Shown: positions 1 through 6,029 of the stretch, piece after piece
Position numbering within the stretch: position 1 is the stretch's first letter
Layout of the letters: each line of letters opens with the position of its first letter
NCBI GenBank assembly: GCA_025526915.1
Contig: JAHLKH010000360.1
Coordinates: 1-17,328 of the forward strand
Direction: 5' to 3'
From: Entophlyctis helioformis
Taxonomy: Eukaryota > Chytridiomycota > Chytridiomycetes > Chytridiales > Chytriomycetaceae
DNA length: 17,328 nucleotides
Notes under the pieces: generated by a model
The model's input: only the letters and a program-made list of their open reading frames with translations
The model's database searches: none
Told to the model about the DNA's origin: nothing
Program-made: the position numbers and the translations under genes

Positions 1-1
1 C

Positions 2-160
2 CTCGTGCTTGACGGCGGACGTGTTGCGCAGTATGGATCGCCGCACGCGCTGCTCGCTGACAAGGACGGTCTGTTCTACCAGATGTGTGCCGAGAGCGGC
101 GAGCTTGAGCTGCTGCTGTCCATGGCAGCGGATGCCCACGACGCTCGCGCTGCGCACTAG
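2..160 (+). CDS. ABC transporter, C-terminal end (5' part outside window)
   Basis: The reading frame enters from the left edge and stops at TAG 158-160. The visible 52 residues begin LVLDGGRVAQYGSPHALL and continue through DKDGLFYQMC. This is the conserved tail after the H-loop of an ABC nucleotide-binding domain: 'V(L/M)..G...(Q/E)(Y/F)(G/D)SP..LL....G.F..M'. That layout is typical of the last NBD of ABCC (MRP) or ABCB exporters. Walker A, signature and Walker B lie outside the window, so the subfamily cannot be fixed. The tail after the conserved block is about 25 residues and Ala-rich. It differs clearly from the second ABC fragment at 9236-10242, so the two are paralogues and not a recent duplication. 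The CDC14 gene starts only 81 bp downstream on the same strand. Confidence 0.85.
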   Translation, partial: LVLDGGRVAQYGSPHALLADKDGLFYQMCAESGELELLLSMAADAHDARAAH

Positions 161-182
161 CCTGCGCCTTTGCCCCGCCTGA

Positions 183-308
183 ATGAAGAAGATGCGTCCA
201 CACTTTGTTGCGATGTTTGCCCCAACAAAACAAAACACGAGATGCCGTTTGCAACGCTGGGTGGGCTGCTTAACCATGCGACGAGTGCCACGGGAAGCGA
301 TATCCTAG
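183..308 (+). promoter_or_regulatory. Possible upstream ORF overlapping the CDC14 start
   Basis: ATG codons at 183, 192 and 213 share one frame that runs to TAG 306-308. It overlaps the proposed CDC14 ATG at 242 in a different frame. If the CDC14 mRNA starts upstream of 183, this ORF would compete for initiation. The transcription start is unknown and only 81 bp separate the ABC stop from the CDC14 ATG, so the 5' leader may be shorter. The seven bases before ATG 242 are AAACACGAG-like (A-rich), which favours 242 as the main start. Confidence 0.25.
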
Positions 309-930
309 CCACTGCGCGCGAGTTTGTCAAGGGTGCGGCACATGCCTTCTTGTCGTTCTGTCTGCTTGCCTGTCTGTCTGCCTGTCTGCCGGTCCTGCAT
401 GCGATCCTGCTGCCGTCGTCTCAGTGTGCGTGTGCCGGTTTGGTGGCAATGTTATGTGGCGATAAGCGTGTTTGGTCGTCGTGGTTCGTGTGTTGTAGAC
501 ACCAAGACCCCAGCGACTGGCACACACATACACAACACTGCCCAGCACGCACGCCAAACACGGCACTCGAGACGCATCCAGAGTGGTGTCTGTGTGCGAT
601 GGCTGGATGCGCCGACTGACTGACGACTTGTGCCTCACATGCTGCGCCTGCGATGTATATATCCACCTCGTGATCTCGCGGTCGTGTCGTTGGTTCTTGC
701 TCTTAACGGCTCGCATTCGTTTCGCGACACATGCGGCTATCCACTGCCCACTTTCCTCTGACTGCTGGTCGCTCGGCCGCTCGCTTTGCTGGCTTGTCCC
801 GTACCACCACACTGCCCCGCCGACTGGGCACCATCGCCGCATCTCACATTGGATACGGCGGCCTGGTTGCCCATGTAAACAAACCGCAAATCGCGTGGAT
901 TCTGGTTGGCGGCGACTCGTTTCCACGGCT

Positions 931-970
<40 letters not shown>

Positions 971-3226
971 ACACACACCACACACACAGACAAGCTGTAC
1001 TTTACGTCGCTGAGCTTCGCCCCGCCGCAGTTTCCGCACATCCACTTTTTCAGCATCGACCAGCAGTTTGTGTATGTCAACTTTTACTCGGACTTTGGAC
1101 CCAACAACCTGTCGCATGTCATGCGGTTCTGCGAGATGATGCAGGAGAAGTTCCGTGTAAGTGGCAGAAGCGTGGCAGAAGCGTGGCAGAAGCGTGACAG
1201 GAACAAGAGCGACAGGAAGAGGCGAGAGACTGACAGGCTTTGATACAGAATCCCGCAACGGCCAACAAGAAGATCTGTCTCTATTCGTCCATGGATAACG
1301 ACAAGCGCGCCAATGCCGCCTACCTGCTTTGCGCGTACATGGTACGTCCACGCGCCACACCTGTTTACGTTGCCGCATCACTAATACGCGCTGGCGGATC
1401 CCCCATCGGCCACTGTGCACATGTATAGGTGATTGTCCAGCGCAAGACACCTGAAGAAGCGTACCAGCCGCTCATGGGCCTGACGCCGCCGTTTGTGCCG
1501 TACCGCGACGCAGGATACGGCGCAGCGACATACCACATCACGGTGCTCGACTGCATCCGTGGCCTGCACAAGGCGCTTGTTCTCGGGCTGCTCGATCTGG
1601 AGAACATGGATGTCGAAGAGTACGAGTTCTATGAGCGTGTCGAGAACGGCGACTTTAACTGGATCTCGAACAAGTTTCTGGCGCTCGCCGCGCCCAAGGA
1701 GGAGCTGCCGCCGTTTCTGTTGCAGCAGCAGCAGCAGCAGATGCTGCTCGCTGCCCAGCAGGGCCAGGGCGTGGCTGGAACCGGCTACTTCACCGGCGGC
1801 ATCAGCGTCTCGAATTTCTTTTACGGGTCGGGCACGGCCACGTCGGCTGGCGCGCCGCTGTCGGCGCAGCAGGGATCCCAGCAGCGCGGCGGCCAGCAAC
1901 AGCAGCAGCAGCAACAGCCACGCAAACGGCAGTCGGCATACCTGATTGACAATCTCATCAAGTACATGCAGGAAAAGGGCATCAAGACCATTGTGCGGCT
2001 CAACAACAAGACGTACGAGAAACGCAAGTTTGTCGAGGCGGGTATCGAGCATATCGAGCTCTATTTCCCAGACGGCACCACTCCGCCTGACGGCATCCTC
2101 AAGCGGTTCCTTGAAATCTGCGAGTCGCGTGAAGGTGCATTCATGGTCCTTGGCACGTTCCTGCTGTTTGCAAAAGCCAGGCTGATACTGACCGTTGTGC
2201 TTGCGGTGGAGTGCTCAGGTCCGATTGCTGTGCATTGCAAGGCAGGACTGGGCCGTACCGGCAGTCTCATTGCCTCGTACCTCATGAAGCACTACAAGCT
2301 CACGGCGTGTGAAGCCATCTCGTTCCTGCGCGCCGTGCGGCCGGGCAGCGTAGTTGGCCCCCAGCAAAACTGGCTGCAGGCGTACGTCTCCCATTGAGCA
2401 CGCGCCACACACTGCATGGACTGACCACTCGATGATGGCTGTGATTGGTGTGATGGGGTTGTACAGGATGCAGACCAAGCTGTGGAAGATGCACCCAAGC
2501 AGCCGACTGCCGCCGTCGGTGTCGTGCTGGAAACCGCCGACGTACACCAACCTCACCCGCTTTGGCGGACCGATCTTTGGTTCAACGAACACATCCGCAC
2601 TCGCCATCCAGCAGCCGCAAGCCCAGCAGCAACTCGCGCAGCAACAGCAGCAACAGCAGCAGCCGTACGCACGCGCCGGTGTTGGTGCCAGTCGCGATGT
2701 GCTGATGGCCGACGCCGAGGACGCCGATGGCGCTGCCGAGGAAGCCACGCGTCGCGAGCTGCTCATGATCCGTGGCGGCTACGCAAGCGTGGACGCGTAC
2801 GAGGCAGAGTTGGATCGTGAGCGTGAGCGCGCCGCGGCATCCATGGCCATTGACCAGCTTCTCATTCCTGTGCAGCCGCGCAAGAACGTCGCTCCGCCCA
2901 GCAACAGCGCGACTGCTGGTCCCAGCAACACGGCGGCTGCCGGTCCATCCAATGCACGCCCGCCCCCGTAAGTCGCGTCTTGACACCACTCTTCCACATG
3001 GTCACTTGGTTGCAGACTGGATCATGTGCTCATGTCACGGACACTACATGCGTGCAATGGCTTGCTGTGCGTGAAACAGGGAGACGGATGGCGACGGGCA
3101 AGCCCTGGCGTCATTGGAAGCGGCCAGCCGCCCCAACAGCAGCAGCAGCAACAGCAAATCCAGCCCCAGCTCCAGCAGCCTGTCGTGTACAACCAGGCTC
3201 GCTACATGGCCAGCACCAGTCCTCAA

Positions 3227-3258
<32 letters not shown>

Positions 3259-3663
3259 ACAGCAACAACAGGCTTTGCAAGAATACCAGAAACAGCAACA
3301 ACAGCAGCAGATCTTGTACCAACAAGAGCTCCAGCAGCTCGAACGGCAGCAACAGCAACAGCAAGAGCACAGCAGCAGCAGCAGCCGCGGTACAACCTGC
3401 GGTCCATGGCAAACGGATCAAACAATCCGAGTGCCGTGCCGCGTACAGGCGTAGCAGGCGCGTTCGGATACGATCCGCCGACCGATGCATCTGCAGCCAA
3501 GATGCGCGGATACATGTCCGGCATGGGCGCTTCATCCGCGGGCACCGACGACCCTTCTGCAGGCGACGCAAGCAACATGGACGGCTTCGTGCTCAAGGGC
3601 GGCCGGATTGCGACGCCGACGCCTGTCAGCCAGACCGGCACGCCAAGCAACGGCCGCAAGTAA
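242..3663 (+). CDS. CDC14: Cdc14-family dual-specificity protein phosphatase, spliced, poly-Q rich
   Basis: Exons by frame and conservation: 242-332, 990-1156, 1249-1341, 1429-2134, 2219-2381, 2467-2967, and a last exon from 3016 (or 3080) to TAA 3661-3663. All junctions up to 2967 keep frame. Exon 1 ends ...REFVKG/D and joins KLYFTSL, matching the family N terminus. The N-terminal domain shows VYVNFYSDFGPNN and KRANAAYLLCAYM. The C-terminal domain has the general-acid loop PDGTTP (Asp about residue 332) and the P-loop HCKAGLGRTG (Cys about 359, Arg about 365), then RPGSVVGPQQNWLQ. An insert of roughly 75 residues with two Q runs lies in the linker between the two domains. The C-terminal tail is disordered and Q-rich, ending RYNLRSMANGSN...NGRK. 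Cdc14 reverses CDK phosphorylation at mitotic exit, in the nucleolus and nucleus. Oddities: a 657-nt intron 1, a 3n stop-free intron at 2135-2218, and an apparent frame break near 3360. Confidence 0.9.
357..392 (+). repeat. CTGT/CTGC tetranucleotide repeat
   Basis: Imperfect tandem CTGY tetramers (CTGCTTGCCTGTCTGTCTGC and onward), inside CDC14 intron 1, pyrimidine-rich on the plus strand. Confidence 0.75.
656..662 (+). promoter_or_regulatory. TATATAT motif inside CDC14 intron 1
   Basis: TATATAT lies 69 bp upstream of an ATG at 731. The frame from that ATG stays open through the CA repeat and enters CDC14 exon 2 in the correct frame. It could be an internal promoter for a shorter transcript with a different N terminus; the motif alone is weak evidence. 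Confidence 0.25.
933..987 (+). repeat. (CA)n microsatellite at the intron 1 acceptor
   Basis: A CA dinucleotide run with two CC interruptions that ends directly in the CACACAG acceptor. It takes the place of the usual polypyrimidine tract. Read in frame with exon 2 it would encode His-Thr repeats. Confidence 0.95.
1161..1193 (+). repeat. 11-bp tandem repeat, three copies, in CDC14 intron 2
   Basis: GTGGCAGAAGC occurs three times in a row at 1161, 1172 and 1183, starting inside the GTAAGT donor region of the 92-nt intron 1157-1248. A fourth decayed copy (GTGACAGGAAC) follows. Confidence 0.95.
2135..2218 (+). other. CDC14 intron 4: 84 nt, stop-free, multiple of three
   Basis: Removing 2135-2218 joins ...CESREG to PIAVHCKAGLGRTG, as in other Cdc14 proteins. 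The intron has a weak donor (GTGCAT), a CTGAT/CTGAC branch region and a TGCTCAG acceptor. Kept in, it would add 28 codons with no stop just before the catalytic P-loop. The retained peptide is hydrophobic and unlike any conserved part of the family, which supports its being an intron. Confidence 0.75.
3136..3371 (+). repeat. CAG/CAA glutamine-coding tract in the CDC14 3' exon
   Basis: Long interrupted runs of CAG and CAA. All three forward frames are open across most of it (Gln, Ala/Thr, Ser/Asn). The Gln frame is favoured because G/A variation falls at its third codon position and because the interruptions are ordinary codons (QALQEYQKQQ, QELQQLERQQ). After about 3372 the conserved-looking tail (RYNLRSMANG) is in another frame. 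Confidence 0.8.
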
Positions 3664-3988
3664 CAGTGCTGCCAAAGCTGATGATGTAGGGTTTGGGAGG
3701 AAGTTTGTGGCGTGGCGTGGCGCGGCGTAGGGGAGCGATGGTGTTGGATGCGACGAGACTGTGTGACTGTACGACTACCGTATCTGCAACATGACTGAGT
3801 GGGGAGGAGATTGGAGGGGAGGGGAGCCGGATGGGGGATCTAGCACTGCATCTACTGGTACAGTACAACAAGACCGAGACGCGGACGAGACCAAGCTGCG
3901 ATGCAGCTGTTTCTGATGGTGTGTGTGTGCTTGAACGAATGATAGAGTCGATACAAGGCTAGTTGTGCAGCTGGCGGGTACAGAAGTT
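3664..3988. other. Convergent intergenic region, CDC14 and MIM1 3' ends
   Basis: The 325 bp lie between the CDC14 stop and the MIM1 stop on the opposite strand. They contain GT-rich and GGGGA-rich stretches and a small (GT)n run near 3920-3930. No AATAAA is seen on the plus strand and there is no convincing ORF or RNA gene. They presumably hold both 3' untranslated regions. Confidence 0.6.
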
Positions 3989-4600
3989 TCATTCCTCGTG
4001 CGATGGCGCCGTTGACGCTGCTGCTGCCGACCGGCCGTGGCGCGATCCATACAGCGCAGAGCGTGACGCACGCACGCCCATCCAGTCCGATCCATCGTCC
4101 ATGCCTGCAGCGGATGCCGTTTGCTGCGCAGGCGCAGTCGCAGTCGCAGTCGCAGATGCAGGCGCAACCTTGGGGCCTAGCGTGCCCCATCCAAACAGCC
4201 GTGAGAGCAGGCCAGGCCGGCGCACATTGCTGCTGCTGCTAGCCGATGCTGCCGCTGGCGGCTCGCGGCGTCTGGCAATGAGCGCCGTGACGGGATCGAC
4301 GCCGACCCAGCGGCCGACGACGATGCGGGCGATGCCCTCGCCAAAGCCGTGGAACATGCCCTGGAAGAACGGTGCCAGCACGACGTTGGTGAAGCCCTTG
4401 GCGGACAGGAAGAAGGACACATCGTAGATGGGCGGCGCGAGTGCTGCCAGCGGGTCGACGGCCGCCTGTGCCGGCTGGTGTGCTTGCTGGCTGCGGCGGT
4501 GGCTGCCGACCTGGACGCCGGTGTCGCTGTAGTCGCTGCTGTAGTCGCCGTCGTCGTCGTCGTCGCCTCCGTTGTCGTCGTACTCGTCTCGGGCGGCCAT
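3989..4600 (-). CDS. MIM1: Mitochondrial outer-membrane import protein, Mim1/Tom13 family
   Basis: A single-exon frame of 203 residues, ATG at 4600-4598. Residues 1-30 are strongly acidic (MAARDEYDDNGGDDDDDGDY). A segment at about 62-98 reads FFLSAKGFTN, then VVLAPFFQGMFHGFGEGIAR, then a basic flank. This matches the single transmembrane region of Mim1/Tom13, where 'N..LPF..GM..GFGE' with a GxxxG motif is characteristic; here G81-MFH-G85. The rest (about 110-203) is a low-complexity Ala/Ser/Thr tail with an ATATATA stretch, longer than in yeast Mim1 (about 113 residues). In the family, Mim1 forms a complex with Mim2 that inserts helical outer-membrane proteins such as Tom20 and Tom70 and aids TOM assembly. 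The family call rests on the membrane segment only. TOM7 is the next recognisable gene to the right. Confidence 0.72.
   Translation of the reverse strand: MAARDEYDDNGGDDDDDGDYSSDYSDTGVQVGSHRRSQQAHQPAQAAVDPLAALAPPIYDVSFFLSAKGFTNVVLAPFFQGMFHGFGEGIARIVVGRWVGVDPVTALIARRREPPAAASASSSSNVRRPGLLSRLFGWGTLGPKVAPASATATATAPAQQTASAAGMDDGSDWMGVRASRSALYGSRHGRSAAAASTAPSHEE
4126..4160 (+). repeat. GCAGTC hexamer-type repeat within MIM1
   Basis: Tandem CAGTCG/CAGGCG units that encode the Ala-Thr alternation in the MIM1 C-terminal tail on the minus strand. Confidence 0.8.
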
Positions 4601-4607
4601 GGCGGGC

Positions 4608-4616
4608 TATAAAAGG
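4608..4616 (+). promoter_or_regulatory. TATA box (TATAAAAGG), plus-strand orientation
   Basis: A consensus TATAAAAGG sits 7 bp upstream of the MIM1 ATG but points away from it. It would place a plus-strand start near 4640, at the left end of a region with no recognised protein gene and an AATAAA about 700 bp on. It is too close to the MIM1 ATG to be a normal promoter element for that gene. Confidence 0.45.
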
Positions 4617-4835
4617 CTGCTGGCAAGGCTGCAGAGGTTGTCCTCAACCTTGCACACTGTTGGTCGAAGCCGAAGATCTCGCCCTGTTGTGCGACATGAC
4701 CAGGCACAAGGTTGGCGTGTCTGCTGCGCTTCTGTGTGTATCTGCCTGCCTGCCCCTGCCCACACACACACACCTGCTGCCCCTTGCCTCCTCCCCCTGC
4801 CACCACCCCTGCCCCCACCGCCTGCCACACTCCGC

Positions 4836-4948
4836 TTGCCAGTGCCGGCTGCACTTCACAACCCCCCCAGGTTCTGAGGCTGCCCTCTCTCACTCCGCTG
4901 AGGGCACCGTCACAGCCTGGTGGTTGGAAGCGCTGCCGGCACTGGCAA
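4836..4948. repeat. Inverted repeat / hairpin copy A
   Basis: The outer 14 bases (TTGCCAGTGCCGGC) are perfectly inverted at 4936-4948 or thereabouts. Inward, CTTC, CAACC, CCAGG and TGCCCTC also pair, leaving a loop TCTCACTCCGCT. Inner pairs include A4869-T4918, G4871-C4916, T4872.G4915 and a G4878/G4909 mismatch. It shares loop, arm sequence and mismatch positions with copy B. Confidence 0.8.
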
Positions 4949-5114
4949 TCCTGCCGCTGTCTGCCTGCCACTGCCTGCCACTGCCTGCCTTCCCTCGCTG
5001 CTGCCTGCCCACCTGCCTGCCTTCCGCCCCTCCATCTCTCTGCCGCTCCACCCTGCCCCAGCCATCCTCCGCCCGCGATCCGAGTGCCACCATCTCCGAC
5101 TCTGCCACGTCGCT

Positions 5115-5152
5115 GCCTGCCCTGCCCTGCCCTGCCCTGCCCTGCCCTGCCC
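5115..5152 (-). repeat. CCCTG pentamer tract (GGGCA on minus), G-quadruplex-prone
   Basis: At least seven tandem CCCTG units on the plus strand. On the minus strand this gives successive GGG runs spaced by two bases (GGGCAGGGCAGGGCAGGG), which meets the usual G-quadruplex pattern. It lies between the two hairpins, within a wider TGCC-rich stretch (4950-5110). Confidence 0.85.
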
Positions 5153-5170
5153 GGCCAGCCCGCGACACCA

Positions 5171-5257
5171 GAGCACTTCACAACCCCACCGGATTTTGAC
5201 GCTGCCCTCTCTCATTCCGCTGAGGGCACCGTCACAATCCGGTGGTTGTGAGCGCCC
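5171..5257. repeat. Inverted repeat / hairpin copy B
   Basis: Left arm (TCACAACC, ACCGGATT, TGACG, TGCCCTC) pairs with the right arm that ends GGTGGTTGTGAGCGCCC. The loop TCTCATTCCGCT differs from copy A at one base. Equivalent pairs are G5191-C5240, A5193-T5238, T5194-A5237 and C5200-G5231. Copy B lacks the outer 14-bp arm of copy A. Confidence 0.8.
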
Positions 5258-5331
5258 TTGCCCATCGCCGCTGCGCTCTCGGCAGGCATCTCCGCCCTGC
5301 TGCTGGCTGTGCCCACCCCGTCTGGCTTTCC

Positions 5332-5337
5332 AATAAA
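5332..5337 (+). terminator. AATAAA polyadenylation signal
   Basis: AATAAA on the plus strand, followed by a T-rich stretch (GGCATTTTGTTTTC). The nearest plus-strand promoter-like site is the TATA box at 4608. No protein gene ends just before it, so it would terminate an unassigned transcript. Confidence 0.4.
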
Positions 5338-5485
5338 ATCAATTCCGTTTGGCATTGGCATTTTGTTTTCTCAGCAGCCGAAAGGTGGCGACTTTGGCCG
5401 TGTTGGCACTGCGAGCGAGCCAACTGCAGGCACAGCTGACACTAGAACGGGCTGCCAACCAGCCACCAGACACACACACACAGAC

Positions 5486-5821
5486 ATGCAGGACGAGACC
5501 AGAGACCGCATCTACAGAGTGTTTGCGCTTGTCAAGCGTGCCGTCCACATCGGCTTCATCCCCCTTGTCATCTACCTCGGTACGTCGTCTGGCGCTGTCC
5601 TCTTGCCGTGCGAGTGGACTGACCCAGTGCTGATCTCGGCCGGCTGCATGCGCTGCTGCTGCCTGCCCTGCTGGGTGCTGCTGCTCGGTGCGGTCATGCA
5701 CGGCAACGCAACCAACGGCGGCCCCTGACAACCATCCCTGACAACCATTGCACCAACAGGCTACACCCGCTCGTTCCCTCGGCCGTCGCTGCTCAAGATT
5801 CTCTCGCCGCTCGCTGGTTAG
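5486..5821 (+). CDS. TOM7: TOM complex subunit Tom7
   Basis: Exon 1 is 5486-5579 and exon 2 is 5760-5821 (TAG 5819-5821). The GT-AG intron (5580-5759, GTACGT...AACAG) splits a Gly codon. The product is 51 residues: an N-terminal MQDETRDRIYRVFALVKRAV, then HIGFIPLVIYLG, then YTRSFPRPSLLKILSPLAG. The block 'H.G(F/W)IP.V.YLG....S.RP.....LSPL' is diagnostic of Tom7, and the length fits the family (about 55-60 residues). Tom7 is a tail-anchored-type subunit that crosses the mitochondrial outer membrane and modulates assembly and stability of the TOM complex. The 180-nt intron contains a 13-bp tandem duplication carrying two CTGAC branch motifs. Identification is firm. Confidence 0.93.
5723..5748 (+). 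repeat. 13-bp tandem duplication carrying two branch-site motifs (TOM7 intron)
   Basis: CCCTGACAACCAT occurs at 5723-5735 and again at 5736-5748 without a gap. Each copy contains CTGAC, 30 and 17 nt before the acceptor. Confidence 0.9.
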
Positions 5822-6029
5822 AGCACAGAGCCAATGGGTTGCAGTGCCGGGTCTTGATGGAATGAAGCTTGCAGCGTTGAAAGACAGTCTTGCTGCACCA
5901 AAGGAGGAGCCTTGTCCCTGCCGTTGATCGCCTTCGGCGCTCGCCCGGTGCACGGCTGCGTCCAGGACCGACATATTTATGACGATATTTGCACATTTTA
6001 GTACTTTGCTACATCACAAAGCGACAGAA
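5822..6029. other. TOM7-COG5 intergenic region
   Basis: About 208 bp holding the TOM7 3' end and the COG5 promoter. An AT-richer patch (ATATTTATGACGATATTTGC) at about 5973-5992 is the only promoter-like feature. The ATG at 5979 is in the same frame as the proposed start at 6030 and would extend the protein by 17 residues. No RNA gene seen. Confidence 0.45.

Larger units (their letters stand above)
333..989 (+). other. CDC14 intron 1 (657 nt), long and AG-depleted
   Basis: The donor is GTGCGG at 333 and the acceptor CACACAG ends at 989. The join makes a GAC codon (G332 + AC990-991) and yields EFVKDKLYF, the expected Cdc14 sequence. At 657 nt it is several times longer than the other introns here. 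From 584 to 987 there is no AG dinucleotide, so the first AG after the CTGACTGAC cluster near 615-624 is the acceptor itself. The intron holds a CTGT/CTGC repeat, a TATATAT at 656-662 and a (CA)n tract against the acceptor. I see no tRNA or box C/D snoRNA in it. Confidence 0.7.
4617..5485. other. Region with no recognised gene; hairpins and simple repeats
   Basis: Between MIM1 and TOM7. A plus-strand ORF from ATG 4696 (MTRHKVGVSAALLC...) to 5199 looks like a signal peptide at first, but the rest is a read-through of TGCC/CTGCC repeats and hairpin arms and resembles no family. The region holds two related inverted repeats, a pentamer tract and an AATAAA. Its right end (about 5340-5485) should contain the TOM7 promoter and leader, including a CACACACAG stretch just before the TOM7 ATG. 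Confidence 0.6.

Noticed and set aside
2..160. The left-edge ABC tail as a duplicate of the 9236-10242 exon
   Set aside because: The tails differ in sequence and length after the H-loop, so they are distinct paralogues.
357..392. Short tandem repeats as a CRISPR array
   Set aside because: Units are 4-5 bp without spacers, in a fungal intron; simple microsatellites.
3071..3080. Acceptor at 3079 for the last CDC14 exon
   Set aside because: It would force the Ser/Asn reading of the CAG tract and an Arg-rich tail; the acceptor at 3015 gives the Gln frame. The 3015 choice implies a rather short 48-nt intron, so this is a preference and not a proof.
3989..4600. Mim2 as identity of the minus-strand gene
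   Set aside because: The acidic N terminus first suggested Mim2, but the membrane segment with 'N....APF..GM..GFGE' and GxxxG fits Mim1/Tom13 much better.
4696..5199. Plus-strand ORF with a signal-peptide-like start (MTRHKVGVSAALLC)
   Set aside because: Beyond the first 20 codons it is only a translation of TGCC repeats and hairpin arms, rich in Cys, Leu and Pro, with no family resemblance, and it overlaps structured DNA open in several frames.
5339..5974. Minus-strand ORF of 211 codons
   Set aside because: It is antisense to the firmly identified TOM7 and its intron, and shows no conserved motif; a shadow of GC-rich sequence.
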